Of a stretch of DNA of 64,000 bases, positions 12,800 through 29,879 are shown one piece after another. Below the pieces are notes generated by a model. That model did no database searches and was not told where the DNA came from. It worked only from the letters and a program-made list of their open reading frames with translations. The first letter of the stretch is position 1. Each line of letters begins with the position of its first letter. Source of the stretch: Albula goreensis (lineage: Eukaryota; Chordata; Actinopteri; Albuliformes; Albulidae); assembly GCA_022829145.1 (NCBI GenBank), contig CM040748.1, positions 7,203,501 to 7,267,500 of the forward strand, read 5' to 3'. The translations under genes were made by a program, and so were the position numbers.

Positions 12800-13260
12800 A
12801 TCTTGGACACTTTTTCAGAAGTCATAACCAGAGATGATGGCCACGATGACGGGCTCTGCATTCCCAAACTGCCCATTGCTTCTTATTTGAAAAAGGCCAG
12901 TGATTGTGAGAAATCTGGCGCTTTACGGCCTGCGAGCACAGAGCTGTCTTTTAATCTTCAGGGTCATAATGAGCCCTTTCTTTTGAGTGGAGACGCGCTC
13001 ACGCTAATGTGGATTCAGATGCGGTCCGTGAAGACTATGACTGATGCTCCCTTTTGCGCTTTATGGCCATAGAGAAATGATTGGTGCTTGCATAATTCCC
13101 CTGTCGAACTGTTCCGAGGTATTAATATTTCTGTTTATTCATCCCACTCTTTCAGAGGGGGGCCGTGGCGCAGCGAATACGGGCTGCGCTGCGTGGATGA
13201 TGTTTGTCTGTGAATACTGAGTGATGATCTGCTAGCGGGCTACGACAAGACGAAGACAAA
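12800..13260. promoter_or_regulatory. Candidate conserved regulatory island
   Basis: The stretch keeps CpGs (12905-13030 and 13085-13250) and holds TTAATATTT and CATAATTCC homeodomain-like motifs. An open plus-strand frame crosses 12803-13072 but begins with TTG rather than ATG and shows no domain. I infer a possible conserved enhancer; alignment to other fish is needed to tell it from random sequence. Confidence 0.22.
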
Positions 13261-13778
13261 GAGTATTTTCAGGAAAAAGATGAGGGATAACCGAAGTAAT
13301 GGAGGATGAAGCCTGTTCCCTGACATTCAGAGGCACTCCTCAAACTGGGACACATATGCATGAAGCTGTGACTGCCCATGCCATTGCCATAGTGATTGGA
13401 GAAAATGACCAGAGAAAAATGTATAGATGAACAGACCACTCAAACACAGCACCACAGACAATTTGCCAAATTTGATTAAGTAAAAAAAAATGAATAAATA
13501 AAACCCCTGAGGTATAATCTGTATTTGTCTGCTTGAAAGGACAGAGACATCGCTCTTGTGGATTTAAATATAGAAACCCTCATATACTAGATGAAGGAAG
13601 ATGTAAGAAGGACTCTTTTTTATCTTCTTGATTGTTAGTTGGTGTGACAGGTTTTGGTTTGGGATATTGGTTGAGTAATAGTTTCTCTTACAGTATGTTT
13701 GAGAGCACTGGGAAATGAAAACAGTGATGCTGCATTGTGTTTAGCAACGCTGAGTACGGTTCGAATAGAGCACAAGTG
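13261..13778. other. Unassigned DNA
   Basis: AT-rich sequence with short A runs, no gene recognised. An RFX half-site-like TAGCAACG lies at about 13742, just upstream of the promoter-like block. Confidence 0.35.
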
Positions 13779-13830
13779 TTACGTCACCTTTCCTCATGAA
13801 TATAAAGGGACGAGCACACAAGAGATTTCG
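13779..13830 (+). promoter_or_regulatory. Promoter-like block: CRE half-site plus TATA box
   Basis: TTACGTCA at 13779-13786 is a CREB/ATF-type site, and TATAAAG at 13801-13807 is a good TATA box. With that spacing transcription would begin near 13830. The first ATG downstream (13855) opens only a 7-codon frame, and no splice donor was identified, so any product would be non-coding or depend on unseen exons. Confidence 0.25.
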
Positions 13831-18799
<4,969 letters not shown>

Positions 18800-19040
18800 A
18801 TGGGGTGGGAATAATTTAGCGGCCTCTCGAGGAATGCCTCCTCTCATAGGTGTTGGCTGTTGCCGCCATCGTGAACTCAATGGGATTACCAGGGGATTAG
18901 GGCCGATAAGCACAATAACAGAATTGTTTCAGGAGGACAGTTTATTTTTACACCGCCAAATCGAAACCCGCTGATAAAGCTCCCTGAAACCACCTCGTGC
19001 AAATGACTCACTGTCTGATGGAGAGGGATGACTGAGCCCC
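18800..19040. promoter_or_regulatory. Candidate conserved regulatory island
   Basis: A compact block with retained CpGs (18824-18900, 18955-18975) and GGGATTA/GGATTAG motifs near 18880-18900 that match OTX/PITX-type homeodomain sites. No open frame of note. The call rests on composition and motifs only. Confidence 0.25.
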
Positions 19041-19230
19041 CCCACTGCCCCCACATCCACACACTATCACCAAGCGTTCAGTGCAGTCTGTGGATTAGCT
19101 GGGGAAGCACACACTTAGTCTGGAGGAAGAAGCAGCAATACATCTGCTTAATTACTCTGCACTGAGCATATTTTAACCTATGCTGCCTGCTATGTCTGCA
19201 TTTTCTCTGCTGCCCTTGAATCTGCAGCTC

Positions 19231-19232
<2 letters not shown>

Positions 19233-19256
<24 letters not shown>
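19233..19256. repeat. Poly-T run (24 T)
   Basis: A homopolymer of about 24 T. It could be the tail of a minus-strand retroposon, but no recognisable body lies on the appropriate side. Confidence 0.9.
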
Positions 19257-19263
<7 letters not shown>

Positions 19264-19863
19264 CTGAGACCGTACGGTATGGCTAATGCATCTGTCTGGG
19301 TTTTCTTTAAACCGAGGCATCCAAAAATAAAGCTCAACTCAGAGGGACCCCAAATTAAATAGACCATTACAGATACAAGCAAAAGCGAACCCCTGGTACT
19401 TCAGTAAGTACTACTGCCATGTGCTTCAAGGCAGCTTCAAGGCAGATTTGTAGCATCTGATAAAACTTGAGCCAAAATGGAGGAGAACGCGGTGGTAATA
19501 TCATTAAGGTGCAGAACAGGATTCTTAATCCTGCAGTTAAGTCGAGAATAGTGTCAAGACTTCTATTCCTGTGATACAACAAGTCCTGTCAGGGGAGATA
19601 CACTTATTTGGCTACAAACTGCTCCCATTTGTTGCATCCATGATGAAGAGGGGAAACTGATTAAAAAAAAAAACACACACTGCTGTCATGTGAAAATCCA
19701 TATTTTGTGGCAAATAGGCATCCGGTAATGGCTAGTTCTGACTCTGAATTTTTAATAAAGTATGTATTAATATATGTATGATTTGGGTATGATGAAAGAC
19801 TCCTGCAGAGCTGCTCTGAACTACTATTGTTTCAGTCCAAGGCGGTTATGATTCTTCTGTGAC
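19257..19863. other. Unassigned DNA
   Basis: No gene or transposon recognised between the poly-T run and the purine tract. Confidence 0.4.
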
Positions 19864-20105
19864 TGGAAGAAACGATGGGGGAGGGAAAGGAGAAAAGAGA
19901 TAGCGAGAGGAAAAGGAAGGGATGAGGGAGTTGGAGATTAAAGGGAGGGGAAATGAAAGAAAGGGAAAGGAAGAGGACAGGAGGAATATTGGAACAGGCG
20001 GAGAGGAGGGAAGAGGTTTGGAGAGGGAAGCGGAGAGAGGGAGAGGAGAAGCCCAGCAGAACAGCCGGGGGGGGGTTACGTCTCTGTCAGCCTGGGGGGG
20101 GGGGG
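19864..20105 (+). repeat. Homopurine (GA-rich) tract ending in G runs
   Basis: About 190 bases (19864-20050) on the plus strand are almost all G or A, in irregular GGGA/GGAGA patterns. They are followed by G runs at 20067-20075 and 20094-20105. Long homopurine mirror-like tracts can form intramolecular triplexes (H-DNA). The Arg-Glu-Gly-rich frames crossing it are compositional. Confidence 0.9.
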
Positions 20106-20984
20106 CACGTGTCCATCCTCACAGGCCCCACGACACTTTTTCAAGGAGGTTTCAAACAACCTGCCGGGAGCTTATCTTACCGCTAAAGGCAAGAAAATCA
20201 AATGACCTGCTGTCTGGGATCCCATCCTTGCCGACTCCCTCTAATTGATGCCGACAGGTATTTCAGGTATTTCAGACGAGCACAGAGGAAGGGTTTGAGT
20301 GTATGGCTCATTGTGGTATTGCAGCGCTCTCACAATGGTGTCCTTTGCCATTCAATCCAATCCACTTTCCTCAGCTTCCCATACGCTATCATTACGGGTC
20401 TTTCTTGCTATTCACAAAATCCTGCCAGACCAAATACGCTCCAGGTGACTTAACACTCAAACTCATTCTCAGACAGAGGATCACTCAACAAAATAGCAAA
20501 CAGTTGTGCTCTGCCACAGGAATGTTAAATGGCTGGGAAAAAAAAAGATTATCCATAACGTAAATAAATTGATTTTATCAGAGAAATAAGAAATATTTTG
20601 ATAATAGTTTGGCATTTAAATATTACTTTGTTTTGATGGCTGCTGCCAAATTTTTGTCTGGCAAAGCTTGTAGAGAGTTATGAGAGTGGATGCACTGTTA
20701 TTTTAAACAGTCATTAAATGAACTCCTAAGTAATATTGCTTAATATCTGAGTAGCTACTATTTCAAAACAGTGCATCCAGAAGCCATATCCATTTGATAG
20801 CCATATCCAAAATGTCCCTCCTGATTAAATTCTACATTGTAAATGCTGTCAACACATTGCTGCAGAAGAAAATTCTCAACATGAACAATTTCAACAGTTT
20901 TAACTCAGATTTCTTTTGAATTAATATTCAAGTAAAATCATAAAAGAGACAATGATAAACACCTCCATTGTCTTCCCGTATAAA
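20106..20984. other. Unassigned AT-rich DNA
   Basis: No gene recognised. Mostly unique sequence, becoming AT-rich after 20560. Confidence 0.4.
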
Positions 20985-21400
20985 TAAATTAGCGCTGCCA
21001 TTCACAGACATTGACGAATGTCTCTCTGACCAGCAGGATTAATCAGGAGGAATCTGGAATGGTACCCTGCTGACAGCCCTTTTAATGATGTTTAATGCCG
21101 TTTGAATCCACTTCAAACGTTCCGAGGACGCAAATAACACCCGCTACCCCCTTTCATAAAGTGAAAGGCATCTTTGTCTGATTCGTCTCTGACCCGTAGC
21201 TGCCTGAAACGAACTTGAAAGAGCCGCGCAGTTATTTATATGTCTATTTATTGCTCAGTGGGGACAATTTTCAATGGATCAGTGTGGGAGAGAGGCCAAT
21301 GGGAGAGTCTGTTGCTCTTTAATCCTGAGCTCATTAAAGGCGAATGGGACTGCCACGTCACTGTGGTCAAAGCACTGCCTTCGGTTCACTCTCAGAACCA
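20985..21400. promoter_or_regulatory. Candidate conserved regulatory island
   Basis: About 400 bases with retained CpGs (21117-21235) and many TTAAT/ATTAAT and TAATC motifs (near 21040, 21082, 21335), unlike the CpG-poor flanks. The texture is that of deeply conserved developmental enhancers in gene deserts. No open frame of note and no known element recognised, so this is an inference from composition. Confidence 0.28.
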
Positions 21401-21443
21401 GGCAGCGAGTGTGTGTGTAGGTGTCTGTGTGCGTGCGTAGGGA

Positions 21444-21466
21444 GGGGGGGGAGGGGAGGGGGTGGG
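21444..21466 (+). other. G-quadruplex-type G tract
   Basis: Four G runs of 8, 4, 5 and 3 separated by single A, A and T bases, directly after a GT-rich stretch. This is a textbook intramolecular G-quadruplex motif with one-base loops. Confidence 0.8.
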
Positions 21467-22248
21467 CACACGGTACTGGGCTGTGACGTTATTGGGTCTT
21501 GTAATACAATCACTCTTTAATGGTGGCGTGCTGTTGGGCCTTCACTACCGTGAATACAGTTTCTCTCTTTGGGAGAAGGAGACCCACAGGGGTTGCTTAG
21601 AATAAAGCATATAAAAGATTACAAGACTTCTTTGGTGCCACAGAACTTGAGTGAGTGATAATATCTGTAGCGAGCTTGCCTGACTGCAACATGGAATAAC
21701 GTAAGAAAAAGAGGTTTTCTCAGGACGGTAAATGGTTTGAAGCCATGCAGTGACATGAACTTAAAAGGAAAATCACTTTTCTGGATTTGTTAAACAGTTA
21801 CCCAACACTGCCTCCATGTTTATTTACATTTCTAAAAATAAAGAGCTTAGAAATGAGCAGGAAACAGCTCATTGTTGCACTAAATCTGGAATAGTTAACA
21901 GGCAAATACATCTTTCAAAACTGTCATCAAAAAAGGCACAATATTGCTTTGTATCCCATCTCAAAGCATGAAAAACATAAACCAATGTCAATAATGTTAT
22001 GGGCTTTAAATAACAAGCAATGCCTTTTTGCACTCTTACATACATGAGTGTTGAAAATAAGGCTGAAAAACATATTAGGTGGACACTAGACCAAAGCAAT
22101 GGTATGTTGACTGACTCCAACTACTTACACTATAGACAGCATGAACTATAACACACACACCATGTGGTTCTGTGCTTTTCTGGCTAACCTTTTCAACCTC
22201 AGCACGGAGTCTTTTGTGGTTCATTGTTGACAAATTGCAATTAACAAG
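21467..22248. other. Unassigned DNA
   Basis: No gene or transposon recognised. Confidence 0.4.
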
Positions 22249-22405
22249 TGAAAGGTCAAAATAACCAATGTTCTTTAACAATATATACGATTTTGAGTGT
22301 TGTTGCAGTATTCCTATTTTGTGCAAATGAAAGGTCAACATAACCAACCTCCTTTAACAATATACAGAGCTGTGAGCACAGCTGCAGTATCCCTATTTTG
22401 TATAG
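22249..22405. repeat. 79-bp tandem duplication
   Basis: Copy 1 (22249-22327) and copy 2 (22328 to about 22405) both start TGAAAGGTCAA and share TTTAACAATATA, TGCAGTATYCCTATTTTGT and other blocks. By eye they are roughly four-fifths identical. Each copy carries one AAGGTCA nuclear-receptor half-site, so the duplication doubles that motif 79 bp apart. Confidence 0.88.
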
Positions 22406-23391
22406 AGTCAGGTTACCTCAACAGGTATGTAACATGTATGTGACAGGTATGACTGTAAAGCTGTACATGCTCTCAAAATGTAGATATTTCCAGGGATTCT
22501 TTAAAGAGGTACAACAAGGCAGTACTGAAGATCATTTAACTTATTGTGAAACACACCAAGTGCAGAAGACAGTGCCAAGAGAACTACCCACTCCAGCTGT
22601 GTGTATAGACAGTATGGTTTCATCATCATGCTTAAGGCCCATTCGTCTCAGGTTCTACTGAGAGAAACAGATGCCACAGGAGAACTGAAATACACAGATT
22701 ATGTTTCAAACAATTTCCAGAATGAAGTGAAAAGCCAAATGTTGAGACCAAGCACAAAAGAAGATGAATCTAGTACACGCTTATACCGGAGCCATAGCAG
22801 AGCGATGCACTGGCTAACCCAAAATGGCCCCAACGCACAGGGGCCTCCGTCAGGCCTATGTGGTGAAGCAGCAGTACAGAGCCAGGACGCGTCTCTCAAA
22901 GTGAGAGACCTACATTAGCATACCGGCGCAAACCCAGCGTGCCGCGTCTGCTTGAGCACACCCCGCGCATCCTGGTGCAGATGGAAGTGGCGGTTTCCTG
23001 CTGCAGCCAGAGATTGGCGGCACCAGGAGCGCGCAGTAGGAAGTGTGGATATAAAGCAGCCTGTTACACTGCTGGGAGAAATTTACAGCCCCTTCTCTTC
23101 ACTGAAAACCATTGTTCCACTCTCAAATAAAAACGATGTTGCAAGCTGTATACACTCATGTTTCAAAGTGCCGTGGGTGCAACCAGGACAGATGGCTGAT
23201 AACCAAGCAGAAAAAATAAAACCACAACAGTACACCTGTCATTTTCTTTATGAATTGTTCTCAAAAGTGCATGTTTTAGGTACATTAAAAACATAATACC
23301 ACCCCTAGGGCAAACAGAGAAAGATACAAATAACACATTAGGTACATATTTTACAGCTGGATCCCAGAGATCCAGACGGAAAGAAGGGAGT
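22406..23391. other. Unassigned DNA
   Basis: No gene recognised. A frame at 22952-23296 (114 codons) has no domain. Confidence 0.4.
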
Positions 23392-23404
23392 GGGGGGGGG
23401 GGGG
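23392..23404 (+). repeat. Poly-G run (13 G)
   Basis: A homopolymer of 13 G in otherwise ordinary DNA. Sequencing or assembly length error is likely at such runs. Confidence 0.9.
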
Positions 23405-24774
23405 ACCATTAGTGGAGCGGGCCTGCTGAGCGTCCGTTTGTAAAGCATGCTGGGACTGTAAGCTGCAGAGTTAAGCAGAAGATGTATTTGCCAAGGAACA
23501 TATTTGCTTTTGCTAATGGAGTTTTCTGGGCCATCAGCAAAAATAGCAACGTAATTCAGCATGCTTAAAATTGAAACCAGCCCCTTTAAAAATTTCACCT
23601 GTGAATGAGTGCCATTTAAATATATGCCTGGAAGAATAATTATGTGAACCTGCTCCATGAAGGTTAAAAATTTGTAAAATCAACAACAGATAAGTGAATT
23701 ACTCTTGACATGTCTGAGATTTGTTCCATCTGCACCTGACCTGAATCAACTTGATAATTACACACCCACCATTTTAAATGGGTATATCTGGTAGTCCTGT
23801 ATCTGATGTCTGCATTTCCATACTTTTTGGTTCTCCTATCTGTCCAGTTTTATTAGCGCTTACTTTTTTGAACATTTTTAAAAATTTAGGTTTCTCCTTA
23901 GTGACTGAGATCAAAGAACAAATGACACAATTATCAAATGCAAGAATCAGATTAAGCAACAAAAAAATTGCCTCAAAGAAATCTTGGTAATTGATTTACA
24001 ACTTCAAAGGCATTTGCAGACCCACAGAGAAAGCCTGCTCAGAACCTCCATGTTTTTCTGTTTCAGAAAGTGACACAGCCCTTTCATTCTGCTGCAGACG
24101 ATGACGGTTGAGACTACGCCAAGGCTTTCTCTTAATTAAAAACCATGTATAATGAAATAATTCCATGATCAAATTGAGTGCTCCTGCCCTTTTGTTAAAC
24201 AGACAAGTCAAACTACTGGGACCGTTCTATTAAAGGATGGTGAAGTCAGTGCTCTGCTCTCCTGGGGCAGTAAGCAACAGTGGCCTGGAGGATGAAGGAG
24301 CAACTTATTCAGGCTTTTCACCTGCATGTGTCTCACTGTGCTTCACAGTCTTTATGTGATGGAAATGAGGCTAAAAACAAAATGTATATTTTCAATTTTT
24401 GATACAAAACATTGTGCACCATTATTCATTAGATGGAATTTTGAGAATGTATTTTCTATGAATTAGAATAAAATTGCAAATGCATAGCTTATTCTTGCTG
24501 ATTTGCTCATAAGCTTTCAAGCTGTGCATATACTCACTCTTAAAATAAATAGCAGTGCTCATGGGAACATAGTTTCACATAAAACTATTTCCAAATACAG
24601 TCTCAAATATAATAATATTAACATACTGGAATGATCTTGCCAGCTACCGAGTCTGACAGTACTATGGAGTTTTATAACATTACCCTCTGCTTCATCTCAT
24701 CTAACGACAAGCTAATATCACCCATATTCATGACTTACCACAGCCTCTCATATTGGTTATATTTTTTAAAAATT
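23405..24774. other. Unassigned AT-rich DNA
   Basis: No gene or transposon recognised. Confidence 0.4.
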
Positions 24775-25200
24775 GGTCCACAGATTAAGACATTTGCCTG
24801 GGAGCCCTCGATCAGGGGTCCGAATCCCAGTCTCGCCATTGCTGGCCATAGCCAGAGGTCCACATTGGCGAGGCAACAATTGGCCCAGCCTCGCTGGGGA
24901 TGATGGGAGTTAAGGCAGATGAGTTCTCATTGGTCTCATCGTTATAGTGACCACTCTGATCATGCTGGGCACCTGTGGCAGCATGAACTGAGTGTATGCT
25001 GACTGTGTCATCCTCCAACGTCACAGGCAGTGTGCGATTACTGGTGCGGCTACAGAGTGAATAGAAGCGAGATTGTTGTGAATCGGATGAGTCATGTGTT
25101 CGGCCTCCCCTCCCAAAGCTGGCAGAGAGGGTGCCGCGGTGAAGTCAACAAGTTTGGCTGAGTGGGGGGAAAATCAGGGGGGAAAACAATTGGAGTTAGC
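24775..25200 (+). mobile_element. tRNA-derived SINE-like retroposon
   Basis: A B-box-like GGTCCGAATCC at 24817-24827 sits near the 5' end, as in tRNA-headed SINEs. It is followed by a G+C-rich body with CATTGGCGAGGCAACAATTG near 24862 and a GGGGGAAAA-type 3' tail ending near 25190. The layout resembles tRNA-derived fish SINE families that end in an AATTGGGGGAAAA-like tail. The A box is degenerate, and no target-site duplication was confirmed. Confidence 0.6.
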
Positions 25201-28200
25201 ATTTTATCTCCATCTCATCAGTCCGTTTCAGTTTTTATGTTTCCATTAAAACTGCTACCATGAATGCAGCCCACAGCACTGCCACCAGTGTGCGGCAATA
25301 AGATGGGTTTTTCAGATTAAACTAGGCCTGAGGAATTTTAATAGTGATGGGAAGCCTATTCGTTTACCAAAAAAAATAAAATAAATAAATCAGACAGACA
25401 GAGGGGGTTGAGAAAGTACTGAAGAAATGAGGGAAACCTGATGTGACAAGAGATCTCATTGTACTTTCAAACACCTGTGCATATCACTGGCGGAGTGGGA
25501 GAGTAATTCTCCATCCACAGTCATTACCATGCGTCAGGCCTTCAGGAGAAGCCCTTTGTGCCAACCGGCACGGAAGTCAATGAGTCACCCGAGGTGGGGA
25601 GTCTCTCCCAGGTAGGTCCAGCCCAGCTGTGGCACAGCTGGAGATGCTGTAGGCTCTTGCATATTGGGAATAGTGTGTACTGCAAGACTAAACAACTCTA
25701 ATTAAAAGTAAACAGGATGGGGCAACCTCAATCACAGATAAGCATGTAGCCATGGAAATCAGATTAGGCGTTATATGATGCAGGCGCCTAAGCTGGGTAC
25801 GAACAATAATGATAATGGTGACAAGGTGATAGCTTTTCTTTGGGATATTTAGATGTTTATTTCTGTTTAATATGTACAAGGTGGATTTCTCCCATCATCT
25901 CGGCGGGCATAAGGAATTGCATTTTTTAAAATCAGGTACAGATCTTATTAAGGTATCAAAGAGAATTAAGTGGATTTTCCTTAAAGCCTTTTTTAATGGG
26001 AACACAATTATAGTGAGTCTCATCTTTGGTAAGCTGCAGGAGGCTGGTGGACTACCGCAATAGGATTCAAATGAGTTTGTTTTGCTGTTGCTTCAAGGGT
26101 AGAGACCTTGACTGAAGTACAAACTGGGCCCAAACAGTGCTATGTAAACACAGTGCTCATGTCTAATGAGCATACTAATGCCATGATTTCTTCTTAATTA
26201 GAAGTTCTTCTTCATAATTCCATGCAGGACACTCAACTATATGATCTTTAGCCCCTTATTTTAATAAACCCAAAAGTTCAGAAGCAATGAAAATGTGCAG
26301 GACATAATGTCTTACAATACATTGCTATTTATAAAATATTTCCAAAATGTATATTTCACTGCTATTAATAGGCTGTCTTACAAGAACGATTGCAGGGGGT
26401 CATTAAAAGGTATTGGCTCAGAAGCATAGGGTCACTTCATGGTGGGCGGTGACTTCACCTCCAAAATTATTACTGTTTATTATCTGTTATTATATATTAT
26501 CGATCATCACTATCCATTTATTTCATAGTCAGTGTAGGAGATGACCTACTTGCTGTCTTTGTAAGAGAGTGGAACCAGTCCAAATGATAATATATAGCTA
26601 GCTGGCAAGCTCTCTACCAAAACAAAGAACCACACAAATCACTGCAGTCTGCTTTAACTAATTATTTGCATTGATACTGCCCCATTACCGACCATTTGGT
26701 AGTAGAGTAACAGCTTAATGTTTCACTATTACTCAGATGGGAATCTGTGTCTGCTTGAGTATTTCCCTGTGACTTTTCCATTCTCCATTCTGGTGCTCCT
26801 GGAAATACAGTATAAAGCATCTGACCATTTTTAAAGCAAGATATCCAAACTGTAAGAGATAAATCATCAGTTACAATCTGCGGCCATCAAGAGCCATTAT
26901 TGACATCAGTGACATGGAGTAAGAAAAGTGGAGTTTTTTGATGGTTTTTGAGAAAACTGTTTAGAAAGTCGAATAAAGGAATTATATATTGTCATACAGG
27001 GAATGGGTGAGACATTTTCCCAAAGTATAAATGGTGCAGTCGCATCTCATGTAAGACAGATTTGGCCATGCATTGACACACCATGCCATTAGCAGAGTAA
27101 AGCCACACTGCTCAGCACACAAGCCATTTATTCATCAGCTTCCCCACTGTGGCACGGCCAAAGCTTTCTACAATAAACAAAAAAGTAATGCTCATGAATT
27201 CTGAGACGTTCATTTCCCATGGCAATGATTTATAAGGAGCTTTTCAACTTTGACTTCACACATTTATTACAGCTATTTTGACCTCTGAAAATGTCATGCA
27301 TATAAAGCAAAGACAAAATTACTTTCTGAGAATGTCATAGATATGTAAAACACAAATGTCTTCAGAAATTTGCTTGTAATTGAATCAGACTTTGAAAACC
27401 ACAAGGATACATACTCATCGACAGAAAGCCAGAGATCGGAAGTGAAAGTATAATAGAAAATGAATTCAAAGCAAACAAACTCTTTCCACCAGCGTAATCC
27501 CTCTTTGTGCTCACATTTGCAGCTAATGTGAAAAATTTGTGTTAATAAAATTAAAATACACACTTCTGTAGTATCATCTTGGGACTAAAAAGGAAGTGTA
27601 TTGTAGATATCCATTTACTGTTACAAACTATCATTAAATTGATTTCTTGTTTTGTCAGTGTATTTGTGCATGAGTATGTGCGTGAACATGAGGCAAGAAG
27701 ACAGAGAGCGGTAGAAAAGAAAAAATACTTACAGGCAGACATTCATACATACATACATATACACATACTTTCATGCACACATAGAGATTGAGGCAATAAG
27801 TAACAGTTGAACAGTGGTAGAACATTAATTAGATCCATAATTGTGCTGCCCTGATCATGCAACAGCTGTGCTGGGCGAATGCCCAGACTGTAACTCACAG
27901 TTCAAGAAAGGTAGAATTTCCAATTTTCTGTCTCTCACCCATTCCTTTTTATCTAGGGATGGGGGAGGGGTAAAACAAAACAAAAATAAAAACAAAATCA
28001 AAAAAATTCAGTGTTCATACAGGCTGGCATTGCCAAACTGACTGCATACATATTGATATTCACAACAGAACTTGGCCCATTGTTTGGGCATCGAGACGTA
28101 TCACCCAAGCGCAGGTGAGAAACAGATGACTGGGTACCTGCCAGATCACTGTTCTCATAACTCATTGCACCTTCTCCTTTTTGTTTATACCTTCTGGCCT

Positions 28201-28849
28201 CTTTTTTTCCCCCAAGTTCTGGCAAATGTAAGCAGGGGATTGTGTCCAGAATGACAAGCAGCTTTAGGCAAAGTGATAATGATTATAGGAGAATTACCGG
28301 GATGCACAGAGCTCAGGTATTTACGGTGGCCACGCTAGCTTCAATAGCCACATACGGCATGAAAGCCATGGAAACCTCTGGGGCTTTGGCAGCATGGCAA
28401 ACTGATTTTAAGCACCAGCTTCGCAAGAAAGCTCATAACATTCCACCTCTGAAAAATATACATCACCCTTACCTGAGGAATATGTATTGTGCCCATCCAC
28501 AGTCCATGATGTGAAAAATGACTTTCATCTTGTATTGGAAGTAAAGGCAGATGGTACTCATGACAAAATAAATCACACCAAAGGTGAAACTAAACAACAA
28601 GAAACATTTTCCTCACAGCTTCACAACATTTTGAACTATTTAAATGGAATCATCCAAAAAAAACATGGGTAAAGATATGGCCAATTTGTTAGTAAGGAAT
28701 AACTGGTGTTTTTTTAATTACTTGAGGTGCATTCCCCACCATGTTTTTGCAATGTTGCACAATGTCAACGTGACGGTGCTTATCACATAACCTCAGAATC
28801 TGACTACAGTGTGTGCATTTGAAAAGTTGCTCTGCTCTCCCCTGATAGA
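25201..28849. other. Unassigned AT-rich DNA with minor simple repeats
   Basis: No gene recognised. It includes a (CATA)4 run at 27744-27759 and A-rich stretches at 25371-25390 and 27973-28008. All open frames are short or lack domains. Confidence 0.4.
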
Positions 28850-29290
28850 CAGGGGCGCGTAAGCCCAATCATTACAGAGTTAATGACGGCTGATAGATAT
28901 CTGCTGAGAGTTACCGTTTCTTAGGTGACTATACTGAATTAAAACACTGGCAGATACTCATGGTCCTCATTTCCAATGCCTGGATGCTCAAGGACACCTT
29001 ACGCAGGGGAATATGTAAATCGCACACATTTTCTTGAATGGTTAAATATCGCATGTCCTTCCGTAAGCAGAAATATTTAGCCTGACAGGATCTTTGTGTG
29101 CTATAAATAAATGACGTCACTGCTGAGCATTCTGTTTCTCTTCTCAAGGTTGAACCGTTTATTACTGCATTTCCTCGATGCTGAACAGCACCGAAAGAAG
29201 CATGGATACGGCAAGAGCTATATGTCTTTAAGATAACTGCAGACCATTCACTGTAAATACTGAGAATATGATTCTGGTCTGTATGTACAG
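28850..29290. promoter_or_regulatory. Candidate regulatory island with a palindromic CRE
   Basis: TGACGTCA at 29112-29119 is the full palindromic CREB/ATF site. It is flanked by TATAAATA (29103-29110) and by TGCTGAGCA, an MAF half-site-like motif. CpGs are retained around 29050-29200. A minus-strand frame of 164 codons crosses the block but starts with TTG and has no ATG until its last third, so I do not call it a gene. Confidence 0.3.
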
Positions 29291-29540
29291 ATCTGAACAA
29301 TTTCAGAGTTGTCCACACAGCCCAAGATGTTTTTGGATAAGCTAAGTGAAGGCGTAGAGAATGATCAAGTTGCAAGATGGTACTCTGTGTACACGCTACA
29401 AAGATCTGTGACACTTTATGCAAATACCATGATTACCACAAGTGTTCAAGTTCTTGCGACTTTTGAAACGTGCCCTGACTGCACTGCTGCAAAGAATACA
29501 CATGTTCACAGCCCGGGGAAATCAACAAGCTGCCACTTTT
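29291..29540. other. Unassigned DNA
   Basis: Unique sequence with no recognised feature. Confidence 0.35.
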
Positions 29541-29560
29541 CTGTTCTGTTCTGTTCTGTT
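29541..29560. repeat. (CTGTT)4 microsatellite
   Basis: Four copies of a CTGTT pentamer. Confidence 0.9.
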
Positions 29561-29879
29561 GTGTACATCAGGATGTCCAGCAGGGAGTTCTCTGAGAGTG
29601 TCGAGAGCGTAGGCAGCACACAAATTATTTAAATATTTAAAAGGATACGGAAATTATTAATATCTAGATATGATCAGATTATTTCCTTTCCCCTTGGCAT
29701 TATATGTAAGACAGACACCATTTGTATTTCAAAACCACAACCTTCACAATTCCTCATAGAAAAGGCTCTTGCTAATCTATTCCCAGCGTGCCGCTGGTAC
29801 ACAATTCACAGAGATGACCTGATTTGGCAGCTCCCTTAGAGCCTGGAGATTGGAAATGTTAACAATATGGGTTGCTTTT

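Noticed and set aside
28929-29423. 164-codon minus-strand open frame, the longest outside a simple repeat
   Set aside because: It begins with TTG; the first true ATG is in the last third. No domain, signal or codon pattern is visible, and it overlaps a better-supported CRE-containing block.
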